Source: an uncultured Dehalococcoidia bacterium
Lineage (GTDB): Bacteria; Chloroflexota; Dehalococcoidia; Lucifugimonadales; UBA3495
Direction of reading: 5' to 3'
DNA length: 64,000 bases
NCBI GenBank assembly: GCA_951813535.1
Contig: OX638345.1
Coordinates: 2,663,158 to 2,727,157, forward strand
Positions 50,405-59,380 of this stretch are shown here, in pieces. A program made the translations under genes and the position numbers. A model generated the notes under the pieces. It was not told the DNA's origin and ran no database searches. It saw only the letters and a program-made list of their open reading frames with translations. How positions within the stretch are numbered: position 1 is the first letter of the stretch; every line of letters begins with the position of its first letter.

Positions 50405-51526
50405 ATGGATCTGGCCCTCAACGAAGAACAGGAAATGCTCAAGGCGGCAGTCCGCCGTTTCGTCGACACCGAGTATCCCAAGGAAACCCTGCTGGAGTTG
50501 TCCGCCACCGGCCAAAGCGCACCCTCCGAGCCCTGGCAGAGGCTGGCCGGCACCGGCTGGCTGGGCATCATCATCCCCACCGAGTACGGTGGCGAGGGCG
50601 GTTCGTACACCGACGCTGGCGTCCTGTTCGAAGAGTTGGGACGGGGCCCCGTGCCCGGGCCACACTTGAGCAGCGCCGCGCTGGGCGCCCTGACGATCCT
50701 CGAAGCTGGAACCACCGATCAGAAGCGGTCCCTGCTGCCCGACCTCGCATCCGGCCGCCGCACGGTGGCCCTGGCGATCACCGAGGCCGACTACCAGTGG
50801 GACGAGTCCGACGTGCAGACCCTCGCCACGGCCAGCGGCGACGGGTACCGCATCTCCGGCACCAAGGTGTACGTATATGACGCCGCGTCCGCCACCGATC
50901 TCATTTGCGCGGTGCGCACCGAGAATCGGCAGCACGTGGGCTTGGTCATCATCCCGGCCGACGCCCCCGGCGTTTCGATCCGGCGCCTGGAGGGCTTCGC
51001 CTGGAACTTGGCGGAGATCCGCCTGGACGCGGTGCAGATCGCCCCTTCCGCGATCCTCGGCGCCACCTTCGGCGGCGGTTGGGATGCCCTCGAGCGCGCG
51101 GTGGCATCTTCCATACCCCTGCTCTGCGCCTTCCAGGTGGGAGGTTCCCAGCAGGTCTACGAGATGTCGGTGGACTACAGCCGCACGCGCATCCAGTTCG
51201 GCACGCCCATCGGCCGCTTCCAGCGCGTGCAGGACCACATCATCAACCTCGTCAACGAACTGGACGCCGCCCGTTGGACCACCTACGAAGCGCTATGGAA
51301 GCTCGATTCTGAGAGAGACGCCGCCGACAGCATCCACCTCGCCAAGGCGGTGAGCAGCGCCGCCTATTACAACGCGTGCAACCACGCCCACGAGGTCCAT
51401 GCCGGCGTGGGGAGCACCACCGAGTACGGCCTCACCCTGCATACCACCGCATCGCGCACGCTCTACCAGTTTTTGGGTGATCCCAAATTCCACCGGCGCC
51501 GACTGGCCGACGCGCTGGGCCTGTAA
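50405..51526 (+). CDS. Acyl-CoA dehydrogenase family protein, second of a pair
   Basis: 373 residues. It opens LALNEEQEMLKAAVRRFVD and has GWLGIIIPTEYGGEGGSYTD, the weaker central FAD region AITEADYQWDESDVQ, and the C-terminal YSRTRIQFGTPIGRFQRVQD with a GVGSTTEYGLTLHTTASRTL tail. The R-x-QFG-x-PI-x-x-FQ block is intact here, complementing its alteration in the first gene. The two are 80 bases apart with a hairpin between. A heteromeric enzyme is likely but unproven. It ends 11 bases from a convergent kinase gene. Confidence 0.92.
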   Translation: MDLALNEEQEMLKAAVRRFVDTEYPKETLLELSATGQSAPSEPWQRLAGTGWLGIIIPTEYGGEGGSYTDAGVLFEELGRGPVPGPHLSSAALGALTILEAGTTDQKRSLLPDLASGRRTVALAITEADYQWDESDVQTLATASGDGYRISGTKVYVYDAASATDLICAVRTENRQHVGLVIIPADAPGVSIRRLEGFAWNLAEIRLDAVQIAPSAILGATFGGGWDALERAVASSIPLLCAFQVGGSQQVYEMSVDYSRTRIQFGTPIGRFQRVQDHIINLVNELDAARWTTYEALWKLDSERDAADSIHLAKAVSSAAYYNACNHAHEVHAGVGSTTEYGLTLHTTASRTLYQFLGDPKFHRRRLADALGL

Positions 51527-51537
51527 GCGCCGCAGTA

Positions 51538-52230
51538 CTAGCTCATCCCTTCCAGGGCCTTGCGAACTTCGGTTTTCAAGGCCTCAAAAACGTCGCCCAC
51601 GCTGCCGCGACCATCCACGGTGACGAACTGGTGCTCTTTGGCCAATTCCCGAAACTCATCTATCAGCGCCGACTGATACGTGATGAAGTTCTGGTACAGG
51701 TCGGGTCCGCGCAGGAAGTCCTCGCCCGACTCCCAGTGGTCCAGCTGCCGCACGGAAAGCACCCGCGGCACCAGGTGCTCCACGTCCACGTCCAGGTAAA
51801 GGACGATATCCGGCACCACCGCGAATTCGAACACGTCATTGAGCCACCGCGGCGACACGCCACGCACCCTGGCCCTGGCAATGATCGAAAAGATGTACCG
51901 GTCGACCAGCGCGACCATGCCCGAGCGCAGGGCTGGCACGATGTTCTTTTCCAGCCGGTCCCAGAAGTCGGTGGCATAGAACAGGTTGAGTGTCATCGGG
52001 TCCAGCGTATTGCCCCGCATCGCCCGGTCGATCCCGGTGGCCGCCAGTTCCGACCTGCGGAACCCGGTTACCAGCACCGCATAACCTTCGGCTTCAAGCC
52101 ACTCCCTCAGCATGGCGATCTGCGTTGACCGCCCTACGCCATCGGTGCCCTCCACCACCACCAGGCGACCCGGCGTTTCTTCGTCTCCGGCTCCCGGTGG
52201 GGTGTGACCGTAGAACCTGACTTCATTCAT
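51538..52230 (-). CDS. Thymidylate-kinase-like protein with substituted P-loop lysine
   Basis: 230 residues. The overall plan is that of thymidylate kinase: a P-loop near residue 28 (VVEGTDGVGRSTQI), DRYIFSIIARARVRGVSP near 110 and a LYLDVDVEHLVPRVLSVR lid region. The P-loop reads G-x4-G-R-S-T: Arg replaces the invariant Lys (residue 34), which normally holds the ATP phosphates. It may be catalytically weak, or act as the partner of the intact paralogue encoded just upstream. A standalone dTMP kinase role is less likely for this copy. Last gene of the ppx-tmk-tmk leftward run. Confidence 0.85.
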   Translation of the reverse strand: MNEVRFYGHTPPGAGDEETPGRLVVVEGTDGVGRSTQIAMLREWLEAEGYAVLVTGFRRSELAATGIDRAMRGNTLDPMTLNLFYATDFWDRLEKNIVPALRSGMVALVDRYIFSIIARARVRGVSPRWLNDVFEFAVVPDIVLYLDVDVEHLVPRVLSVRQLDHWESGEDFLRGPDLYQNFITYQSALIDEFRELAKEHQFVTVDGRGSVGDVFEALKTEVRKALEGMS

Positions 52231-52299
52231 CGTTGTCGCCCCCGGTTATCACTCGCTTCGGTATGTTCTTCGAGCGGCGTCCAAGTCGCCAGCATCGCC

Positions 52300-53139
52300 C
52301 TAACCGTCAGATTTTGCGGCCGCCAACGCTTCCAGTTCGGTCAACCGGCGGCGCATGGGTGAGGTGATGTAACGTCCGGTGAGCCCGGCGCGACCCAGGG
52401 CTTCTGGCACGCTTTGACCACTGATCGCCATCACGTCTTCCAGCAGCGGCTCCACGTACTTCCTCACCTGCTGTTGCTGCACGGCAATCGGTTGGGTGGC
52501 GTCGATGGTCATCAGGCCGAACTCTTCGGTCAGAGCGTCGTACTCGTCCAGCAACTTGCCCTGGAAGAGCCGGAAGGACTCCTCCCGGTCGCTGGAAAAT
52601 CCCATGTCCTGACCCGATTCGTAGTAGCCCAATTCCTCGCGCCCGACCGTGATCCGGTGGATGGAAACGTCCAGTGGCACCTTGAAGTACAGCGCCAGCG
52701 AAGGCTGGACCGCGAACGAGTAGACCCGCCGCAGCCATTCCCGGTTGACGCCCCGAGCCGCGTCCCTCGCGAACGCGGTGAACACGTAGCGGTCCGCTAG
52801 CACCACCGCGCCGGCCCGCAGCGCGGGCAGGATCTGCGCGTGGACCCGGTTGGCGAAGTCTGCGGCGTGAATCAGGCTGAACGACATCGGCGTCAGCAAT
52901 TCTTCAACCTTGCCCCGCTTGGTGGTCCGTCGCACGATGGGCGACGAGTTCCACTCCGTGAACACGGTGACCAGGTTCTGGCTGTTGAGCCATTTGCCCA
53001 ACAGGTCGATCTGCGTGCTCTTGCCGGACCCGTCAATGCCCTCGACGATGATCAGCTTGCCGGGATATTGTCCATCGTCGGGATGTAGCCCGTAGCGTTC
53101 GCCCATCTTGTACGCGTGCTCTTTTTGCAATACGGTCAT
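52300..53139 (-). CDS. Thymidylate-kinase-like protein with intact P-loop
   Basis: 279 residues from MTVLQKEHAYK, with an AGAGGAG site. The P-loop is IVEGIDGSGKSTQID with Lys at residue 40. DRYVFTAFARDAARGVNREW near residue 115 is the dTMP-binding DRY motif. Relative to E. coli Tmk (about 213 residues) it has an N-terminal tail of about 25 residues and a C-terminal one of about 50. The start overlaps the Ppx/GppA stop (ATGA), so the two are coupled. It could be the cell's dTMP kinase or a kinase for another nucleotide or polyphosphate-linked reaction. Confidence 0.88.
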   Translation of the reverse strand: MTVLQKEHAYKMGERYGLHPDDGQYPGKLIIVEGIDGSGKSTQIDLLGKWLNSQNLVTVFTEWNSSPIVRRTTKRGKVEELLTPMSFSLIHAADFANRVHAQILPALRAGAVVLADRYVFTAFARDAARGVNREWLRRVYSFAVQPSLALYFKVPLDVSIHRITVGREELGYYESGQDMGFSSDREESFRLFQGKLLDEYDALTEEFGLMTIDATQPIAVQQQQVRKYVEPLLEDVMAISGQSVPEALGRAGLTGRYITSPMRRRLTELEALAAAKSDG

Positions 53140-54761
53140 GGTGCACTCCTCTCTATTCGTACGTCTTCCGCGAACGCCCTGTTCCATCTTTTCCGCAAAT
53201 CCGGAGCGGCCACTGGTGACCAGCTCGGGGTCGTTATCAGCCAACCGCCTTCCTCTCGGCCTATTGTAACCGCGCTTGCGGCCATTCCTTGAGGCAATCT
53301 CCCATCCAATTCGTCAGCCGTCAACAGCATCACGGCCGCCTGTTCGATCAACTGCAGTTCCGCTGGTGACACCAGCCGATTTTGCCGGAACCTGCGCGGC
53401 AGGTACCCAAATTCCGCGGCCAGTAGCGTGGTTGCGATCTGCGCCGACTCGGCGTGGGTGAATCCGGGCAGGTCGGTTCGCACTATTATACTCGCAGTCC
53501 GGTTGAGGCGATTGTAATAGTCCACCGCGTTTCCGATGTCCAGGAGTCTCGCCGCGCACTGCAGCGAGCTCGCGATCTGGCGGTTGTCACCATCCCATAC
53601 CGCGTCCGCAATCCGTCCGGCCAATGCGGCCCGCCTTTCTCCGCGCTGCCCGAACCGATCGGCAAACCTGCCCACCAGGTCGGCCAGGGATTCCGACCTT
53701 ACCGATCCCAAACACGGTAGCTGTATTTTTTCGCACGCCGACGGCAGTTCCGGGTGGCGCGCCAGACCCTCGCGCAGTCCCTGTCCGGATACCAGCAATC
53801 GGTCTGTACCCAGGTGCTGCATCAACGCGTGCGCAACCACACCCCCACCGATCACCGAATGACTTCGTTCCGGGTTCATCCCGGGAATGCTGGCTCTGTC
53901 GATCCGGGACATCGCAGCCAATTGTTCAATCTGCTCGGTCAGGGCGGAGGCCCGAATCTCGTATCCGTGTAGCTTGATGATGGGATAGGGTTCACGCAGC
54001 CGGTCCAGCCGGGACAGCAACCGCACCGATCCTCCGGATCCAACCAGCATCGCGCCGTCGGGAAGCGGCTCCACCCCGGCATTGGTGAGAACCGCTCGCA
54101 CGTAATCGTACGCCGCCCGCATCGACTCTTCAGCGGGCCGGTCGCCCAGGTCGAACTGGTTCGCGATCCGGAGACTGCCCAGCGCCAATGAAACGCTGGA
54201 CGCCAGCTCTCGGTCGCGAAACTGGACCACCTCGGTGCTGCCGCCGCCGATGTCCGCCATCAGCCCGTCCCGCGCCCGCAAGCCGTGTATCGCGCCCACG
54301 AAGCAATACGCCGCCTCATCGGAACCGTCGATGATCCGCAGCGGTATGCCGAACCGTTGCTCGGCCGCGCCCGTAATCTTTTTGGCGTTGCCCGACTCGC
54401 GCAGCGCCGCCGTTCCCACGGCATGAATGGTTTCAATCCCGTAGGCGCGGGCGACCAGCGCGAAATCCTCCAGCGCGTCCAGCGTGCTCGCCACCCCGTG
54501 TTCGTCCAGGTAGCCGTCGCTCCCGACGTGGCTCATCAGGTTCAGCGTTACCCGCTGTTGGGCGACGATCTCGATTCCGCCCCCATGGTTGACCTGCATT
54601 ACGACCGCGCGCGCCGATCCTGACCCGATGTCTATAACCGCGGTGTAGCGCGGGGACAAACTCGTTCCCGTGTGCCCATGCGAATAGTCGACGATCGTGT
54701 CGGGAGTGGCGCCGGCCCGGTCGCCGGTCAGCTGCGGTTCGGCGGTTTGAATGGTCGTCAT
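53136..54761 (-). CDS. Ppx/GppA phosphatase family protein (exopolyphosphatase-like)
   Basis: 541 residues. The sugar-kinase/actin-like core has TAVIDIGSGSARAVVMQVNH, IHAVGTAALRESGNAK, MADIGGGSTEVVQFRDREL and a late VLVSGQGLREGLARHP-like segment (RLLVSGQGLREGLARHP). Ppx cleaves phosphate from polyphosphate and GppA acts on pppGpp. The C-terminal HD-like domain is present but its motif is altered: LLDIGNAVDYYNRLNRTAS lacks the usual His-Asp. It heads an operon with two thymidylate-kinase-like genes, an unusual neighbour set. The GAGGT site supports the ATG. Confidence 0.9.
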   Translation of the reverse strand: MTTIQTAEPQLTGDRAGATPDTIVDYSHGHTGTSLSPRYTAVIDIGSGSARAVVMQVNHGGGIEIVAQQRVTLNLMSHVGSDGYLDEHGVASTLDALEDFALVARAYGIETIHAVGTAALRESGNAKKITGAAEQRFGIPLRIIDGSDEAAYCFVGAIHGLRARDGLMADIGGGSTEVVQFRDRELASSVSLALGSLRIANQFDLGDRPAEESMRAAYDYVRAVLTNAGVEPLPDGAMLVGSGGSVRLLSRLDRLREPYPIIKLHGYEIRASALTEQIEQLAAMSRIDRASIPGMNPERSHSVIGGGVVAHALMQHLGTDRLLVSGQGLREGLARHPELPSACEKIQLPCLGSVRSESLADLVGRFADRFGQRGERRAALAGRIADAVWDGDNRQIASSLQCAARLLDIGNAVDYYNRLNRTASIIVRTDLPGFTHAESAQIATTLLAAEFGYLPRRFRQNRLVSPAELQLIEQAAVMLLTADELDGRLPQGMAASAVTIGREEGGWLITTPSWSPVAAPDLRKRWNRAFAEDVRIERSAP

Positions 54762-54802
54762 TGATACCTCAAGTCCAGGGCCCAGGGCGCGCCCGGCGCC
54801 GA

Positions 54803-54811
54803 TGCTATAAT
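54803..54811 (+). promoter_or_regulatory. Predicted extended -10 promoter for the SDR gene
   Basis: TGCTATAAT, a perfect extended -10, 45 bases upstream of the ATG at 54856. Confidence 0.6.
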
Positions 54812-54855
54812 CCGGCTCTCACGGTTAGGTTCGCGTGTCCCGAAGGAGGATTCCG

Positions 54856-55605
54856 ATGCCCAGGCTGGAAGGCAAGATCGCCATCGTTACCGGAGCGGCT
54901 CGCGGCATGGGGGAGGTCGAAGCCCGACTCTTCGCGGAAGAAGGCGCCACCGTGGTCGTTTGTGACGTCACCGACGACACCGGCCAGCGGGTGGCCGACG
55001 ATATCATCGCCAATGGCGGCAACGCCCAATTCGCCCACCTCAACGTGACCGATGAGGACAACTGGCGACAGGTCATCTCCGACGCCGTCGGCAGGTACGG
55101 CAGGCTGGATATCCTGGTCAACAACGCGGGCATCTCCGGATACGACGAGGAGGACAACCTGGGAACCACCACCTGGGATCGACTGCTGAACATCAACGCC
55201 AAGGGCGTGTTCCTCGGCATGAAACATGCTATCGCCGCCATGGAGCAGCGTGACGGTGGCAGCATCGTCAACATCTCGTCCATTTCCGGCATCGTGGGCC
55301 AGGACTTCATCCACATGGGTTACAACGCCTCCAAGGGCGCCGTTCGCCTGATGACCAAATCCGCGGCCGTTCGGTGGGCCGAAGCCGGCATCCGCGTCAA
55401 CTCGGTTCATCCCGGCCTGATGCCGCCCATGGCCGGCGGTTCGGCCGACTCGGACACCCGTTCCGCCATGATGGCAAACATCCCCATGAAACGCGTGGGC
55501 GACCGGGAAGAGGTGGCCTACGCCGTCCTGTTCCTGGCCAGCGACGAAGCGTCGTATATCACCGGGGCCGAGCTCGTCGTCGATGGCGGCTTCACCGCCC
55601 AGTGA
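54856..55605 (+). CDS. Short-chain dehydrogenase/reductase family oxidoreductase
   Basis: 249 residues, classical SDR. The cofactor loop is IVTGAARGMGEVEARLFAEE, followed by VVCDVTDDTG suggesting NAD preference (Asp at the end of strand 2), LDILVNNAGISGYDEE, the catalytic Ser in VNISSISGIVGQ, and YNASKGAV supplying Tyr and Lys. The C-terminal SYITGAELVVDGGFTAQ is typical of FabG/20-beta-hydroxysteroid-type SDRs. The substrate is unknown. The start at MPRLEGK has a perfect AAGGAGGA site. The upstream ORF start seven codons earlier lies too close to it. Confidence 0.93.
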   Translation: MPRLEGKIAIVTGAARGMGEVEARLFAEEGATVVVCDVTDDTGQRVADDIIANGGNAQFAHLNVTDEDNWRQVISDAVGRYGRLDILVNNAGISGYDEEDNLGTTTWDRLLNINAKGVFLGMKHAIAAMEQRDGGSIVNISSISGIVGQDFIHMGYNASKGAVRLMTKSAAVRWAEAGIRVNSVHPGLMPPMAGGSADSDTRSAMMANIPMKRVGDREEVAYAVLFLASDEASYITGAELVVDGGFTAQ

Positions 55606-55671
55606 GGCATTCCCCTCACGAAATGTGATCCCGGGCAGCCGTGGCGCAAAGTACGCCGGCGCCGGCCGGGC

Positions 55672-55704
55672 AAAAATAAAGCCCGCAGCCTTTCGGCATA
55701 CGGG
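55672..55704 (-). terminator. Intrinsic terminator after the methionine synthase operon
   Basis: On the minus strand GCCCG-TAT-GCC, a GAAA tetraloop, GGC-TG-CGGGC, then TTTATTTTT. It starts about 28 bases after the stop of the activation-domain gene. Confidence 0.88.
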
Positions 55705-55731
55705 CCCGTGACCGTATCGCCAAACCATGAA

Positions 55732-56646
55732 CTATCGACCCACCGGCATCTGCGCGATTTCGGCTTCCAGCCTCTCGATGTCCGCCTCGTCCAGGTTGAA
55801 ATATTTCGCTTGCGGGTGGTGGAATACCACGGCCGATACCGAGCCTTCCGGGTCCATCATGTAGCCGTCCGTCAGTTCAACCCCGATGTTCGCGGTCACG
55901 TCCAGCAGCGCGAACAGCTTTTCCTGATCTTCCAGCCGGGGACACGCCGGGTACCCGAACGAATACCGCTTGCCCCGGTAGTTGGCCCGGAACAGGTCCC
56001 GCAGTTCTTCTTCTCCGCTCACCTTCAGTCCCGACGACTCTCCTATACTCCACATGGTGCGGATCCGCTTGTGGAGCAACTCCGCAAATCCCTCCGCCGA
56101 TTCGATGGCCAGCGCTTGTAGCGTATGAGAGTCCAGGTATCGGCCTTCGTTCTTCCACCGTTCGGACAGCTCGCGTATGCCCGGGCCAACGGTGGTCGCA
56201 AACATCGCGAGGTAGTCGTTCGGGCCTTCTCCAACCGGGCGCGCGTAGTCCGCCATGCATAGTCCCTCGCGCCCCTGTTGTCTGCCGCAATAGAACCTTT
56301 CCAATTCGGTGGCGCCATCCGGTTCGTATACGATCAGCCATTGCCCATCGGATCGGCACGGAAAGAACTTGAACACCGCGCTGGCGGTGATGTCCGAACG
56401 GGACAGCATCATGTCCTCAACCCGCTGTACCTGCCGGCGCAGTTCGACTGCCTTGGGCTCGTCCTCGCGCAATGCCTCCCAGAAACGCCCCCGGTATCCC
56501 AGGTGACGCACGTATAGCATCTGCGGGTTGATGTACCCAAAAATTTCGTCGAGATCGAAATCGTCCAGCACGTGCAGCCGCAGGTCGGGCGGCCGCGGCG
56601 ATGATTCGAGCTGCGCGACGCCAGTCGCTTTCGCGGCCCTACCCAC
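55732..56646 (-). CDS. Stand-alone methionine synthase activation (AdoMet-binding) domain protein
   Basis: 304 residues matching the C-terminal activation domain of MetH: LDEIFGYINPQMLYVRHLGY, the block GKRYSFGYPACPRLEDQEKL, and SAVVFHHPQAKYFNLDE close to the end. In most MetH proteins this is the last third of one chain, where it binds AdoMet to re-methylate oxidised cobalamin with a flavodoxin. Here it is a separate gene overlapping metH by eight bases. It should restore the B12 cofactor of the adjacent enzyme. Confidence 0.93.
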   Translation of the reverse strand: MGRAAKATGVAQLESSPRPPDLRLHVLDDFDLDEIFGYINPQMLYVRHLGYRGRFWEALREDEPKAVELRRQVQRVEDMMLSRSDITASAVFKFFPCRSDGQWLIVYEPDGATELERFYCGRQQGREGLCMADYARPVGEGPNDYLAMFATTVGPGIRELSERWKNEGRYLDSHTLQALAIESAEGFAELLHKRIRTMWSIGESSGLKVSGEEELRDLFRANYRGKRYSFGYPACPRLEDQEKLFALLDVTANIGVELTDGYMMDPEGSVSAVVFHHPQAKYFNLDEADIERLEAEIAQMPVGR

Positions 56647-59254
56647 GGGCAGCGGCCTCCGCTTGCAGCTCCACGCTTTCCGTCTCCAGCCGGGCGATCA
56701 GCCGCTCCCGTTCATCGTCGTCCCGAATCACGTTGGCCAGCGCCAACCCGGTCATGGCGTCCGGCGAATACGCCACCATCCCACCGTACTCCGGCGCGAT
56801 GCGCAATCGCGTGAACCTGTTGGACAGGGCCGCGCCTCCTACGAGAACCGGAGCCGCAATGCCGGCCGTGCGGAAGTCCTGCACCGTTTCGACCATCATC
56901 TGGGCTGATTTCACCAGCAGTCCCGACAACCCGATTATGTCCGGCTGGTGTTCCCGGTATCCCGCGATCAATTCCTGCGCCGCGACCTTGATGCCCAGGT
57001 TGATGACACGGTAGCCGTTGTTGGACAGGATGATCTCCACCAGATTCTTGCCGATGTCATGCACGTCGCCTTTGACGGTCGCCAACAGCACGCGCCCTCG
57101 CGTCGCGGCGTCCGTCCGCTCCATGTGCGGTTCCAGGTGAGCCACGGCGAACTTCATCGCTTCGGCACTCTGCAACACCTCGGCGACGATAAGCTGGTTC
57201 GCGTTGAACTGTCGCCCGACTTCGTCCATCCCCGCCATCAGTGGCCCGTTGATTATCGCCAGCGGTTGCCGTTCCTGCAGGGCCAGATCCAGATCATCCG
57301 CCAGACCTTCCTTGCTCCCTTCAATGATGCACTGTGCCAGGCGCTCATCCAGCGGCAGCGCCGACCTCTCTTCAGCGGTCGCGCGCGGCGCCCGGTCGCG
57401 GAAATGCGCCGCAAAGGCCGCCACGGGATCCTCGCCGCGATTCCAGATCAGGTCTTCCGATAGTTTGCGCTCTTCCTCGGGAATGGTGGCATACCGCTGC
57501 ATCATCTCCGAGTTGACAATGGCCATGTCGAGGCCGGCCTGGGTGCAGTGGTACAGGAACACCGAGTTGAAAACCTCGCGGCCGGCAGCGGGCAACCCAA
57601 AGGACACGTTGGAGATCCCCAGCACCGTCTTGGTCCCGGGCAACGCCTCCTTGATCATCCGCACTCCCTCAATTGTTTCCGCCGCTGAACCCACGTAGTT
57701 TTGGTCTCCGGTTCCAGCTGGAAATACCAGGGGATCAAAGATGATGTCCTCTTCCGGCACTCCGTACTTTTCGGTCAACAGCCGTTGTGACCGCTGCGCG
57801 ATCTCCAGCTTTCGCTCTCGCGTGATCGCCTGCGCCTGGTTGGGGTCGTCGTCGATGCATCCCACCACCAACGCCGCGCCGTAGCGCCTTGCCAACGGCA
57901 CCACCCGCTGGAAACGCTCCTCTCCATCTTCCAGGTTGATGGAGTTGATGATGGATTTGCCCTGCAGCCTTTTCAGCGACTCTTCGATAACCGAGGCGTC
58001 CGTGGAGTCGATCATGATCGGCGCCTTGACCCGCCGGTTCAGTTGGTCGAGGAACTTGATGACGTCCGAGGTCTCGTCCCGGTCCGGATCCTGCAGGCAC
58101 ACGTCCAGCACGTGCGCCCCGTTCCGTACCTGCCGCCGACCGATCTCGGCTGCTTCCTCAAACTTTTCGCTGGCGATCAATCGCTTGAACCGGCGGCTGC
58201 CCAGCACGTTGGTACGTTCGCCCACGACGGTCGGCCGCGTGTCCTCGTTGACGACCACGGCTTCGATGCCCGAAACCCGGGTTTCCAGCGCCGGCTCGGT
58301 CACCCGTGGCTTCTTGTCAGCCATTGCCTCGACCAGGTGGCGGATGTGGTCCGGTCCGGTGCCGCAGCAGCCGCCGGTCACGTTCAGCCAGCCATTGGAC
58401 GCGAACCGCTCCAGTGTGGCCGTCAGCATCTCCGGCGTCTCGTTGTAGTTGCCATCCTCGTCGGGCAGGCCCGCGTTGGGTACGCAGGCGATTCCGAACT
58501 GCGACAGCTCGTTCAGCGTGCGTATGTGGTCCGTCATGAACTCGGGGCCGGTGGCGCAGTTGAACCCTACCCAGAGCAGGTCTCGATGGGCCAGCGAGGT
58601 ATAAAACGCCTCGGCGTCCTGGCCGGCCAGCAGCGTGCCCATTGGTTCAATGGTTCCCTGCACCGCCACCGGAACATCCGCGTCCAGTTCCGCCCGGGCG
58701 CGGTCGATGCCTTCCAGCCCCGCCTTGATGTTGATCGTGTCTTGACCCGTTTCCAGCACCAGCACGTCGGCTCCGCCCTCGATGAGGCCAGCCGCTTGCT
58801 GGTGATAATCGGCCGCCAACTCGTCAAACGTCAGGCCGCCCGTCACCGATATCGTCCGCGTCGTCGGACCCATCGCGCCGTACACGAAACGCGGCTTGTC
58901 CGGGTCGTCCGCCGTCGCGTCGTCCGCCGCCCGTCTGGCGATGGCCGCAGCCTCGCGGTTGATCCGGCGCGCCTCGGGGGCCAGGTTGTACTCGCCCAGC
59001 ACCAGCGCCGTGGCGCCAAAGGTGTTGGTCTGTATGATGTCCGCGCCGGCATCCAGATATCCCCGGTGGATGTCGTCGATCACATCCGGGCGGGTTACGT
59101 TGAGGTATTCGTTACACCCCTCGTACTCCTCGCCCCCAAAATCCTCGGGTCCCAGGCCTCTCGCCTGGATCTGGGTTCCCATCGCGCCGTCGGTGATGAG
59201 AATGCGCTCCCGAAGCAACGATTTGAGCTCGTTGATGCGTTCCAAAGAATCCAT
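56639..59254 (-). CDS. metH: Cobalamin-dependent methionine synthase, catalytic modules (MetH without activation domain)
   Basis: 871 residues from MDSLERINELK. Module order: homocysteine-binding barrel with the zinc Cys in GFNCATGP and TGGCCGTGPDHI; the methyltetrahydrofolate (pterin) barrel from about 350 with ERTNVLGSRRFKRL and LVVGCIDDDPNQAQAITRER; the cobalamin cap; then the B12-binding module with VKGDVHDIGKNLVEIILSNN, whose His ligates cobalt. The activation domain is missing from this chain and is encoded by the next, overlapping gene. A GTG ten codons earlier is a possible start. No cobalamin or SAM riboswitch is seen in the short gap upstream. Confidence 0.96.
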   Translation of the reverse strand: MDSLERINELKSLLRERILITDGAMGTQIQARGLGPEDFGGEEYEGCNEYLNVTRPDVIDDIHRGYLDAGADIIQTNTFGATALVLGEYNLAPEARRINREAAAIARRAADDATADDPDKPRFVYGAMGPTTRTISVTGGLTFDELAADYHQQAAGLIEGGADVLVLETGQDTINIKAGLEGIDRARAELDADVPVAVQGTIEPMGTLLAGQDAEAFYTSLAHRDLLWVGFNCATGPEFMTDHIRTLNELSQFGIACVPNAGLPDEDGNYNETPEMLTATLERFASNGWLNVTGGCCGTGPDHIRHLVEAMADKKPRVTEPALETRVSGIEAVVVNEDTRPTVVGERTNVLGSRRFKRLIASEKFEEAAEIGRRQVRNGAHVLDVCLQDPDRDETSDVIKFLDQLNRRVKAPIMIDSTDASVIEESLKRLQGKSIINSINLEDGEERFQRVVPLARRYGAALVVGCIDDDPNQAQAITRERKLEIAQRSQRLLTEKYGVPEEDIIFDPLVFPAGTGDQNYVGSAAETIEGVRMIKEALPGTKTVLGISNVSFGLPAAGREVFNSVFLYHCTQAGLDMAIVNSEMMQRYATIPEEERKLSEDLIWNRGEDPVAAFAAHFRDRAPRATAEERSALPLDERLAQCIIEGSKEGLADDLDLALQERQPLAIINGPLMAGMDEVGRQFNANQLIVAEVLQSAEAMKFAVAHLEPHMERTDAATRGRVLLATVKGDVHDIGKNLVEIILSNNGYRVINLGIKVAAQELIAGYREHQPDIIGLSGLLVKSAQMMVETVQDFRTAGIAAPVLVGGAALSNRFTRLRIAPEYGGMVAYSPDAMTGLALANVIRDDDERERLIARLETESVELQAEAAARG

Positions 59255-59380
59255 AATTGCATTGCCATTTGTTCCGTAAATCACAAATCAAGGCTACCCG
59301 CATTCGGTAACCGTGTCAAACTGGAATGAACCTCAAACCCGAGGCTTCATACCGCAAAATCGACCAGGAGACGTTCCCAA

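Noticed and set aside
58043-59329. 428-codon open frame on the plus strand opposite metH
   Set aside because: Antisense shadow; metH is unambiguous on the other strand.
59255-59380. Possible SAM or cobalamin riboswitch upstream of metH
   Set aside because: The gap to the divergent gene is about 125 bases and holds no recognisable aptamer core.
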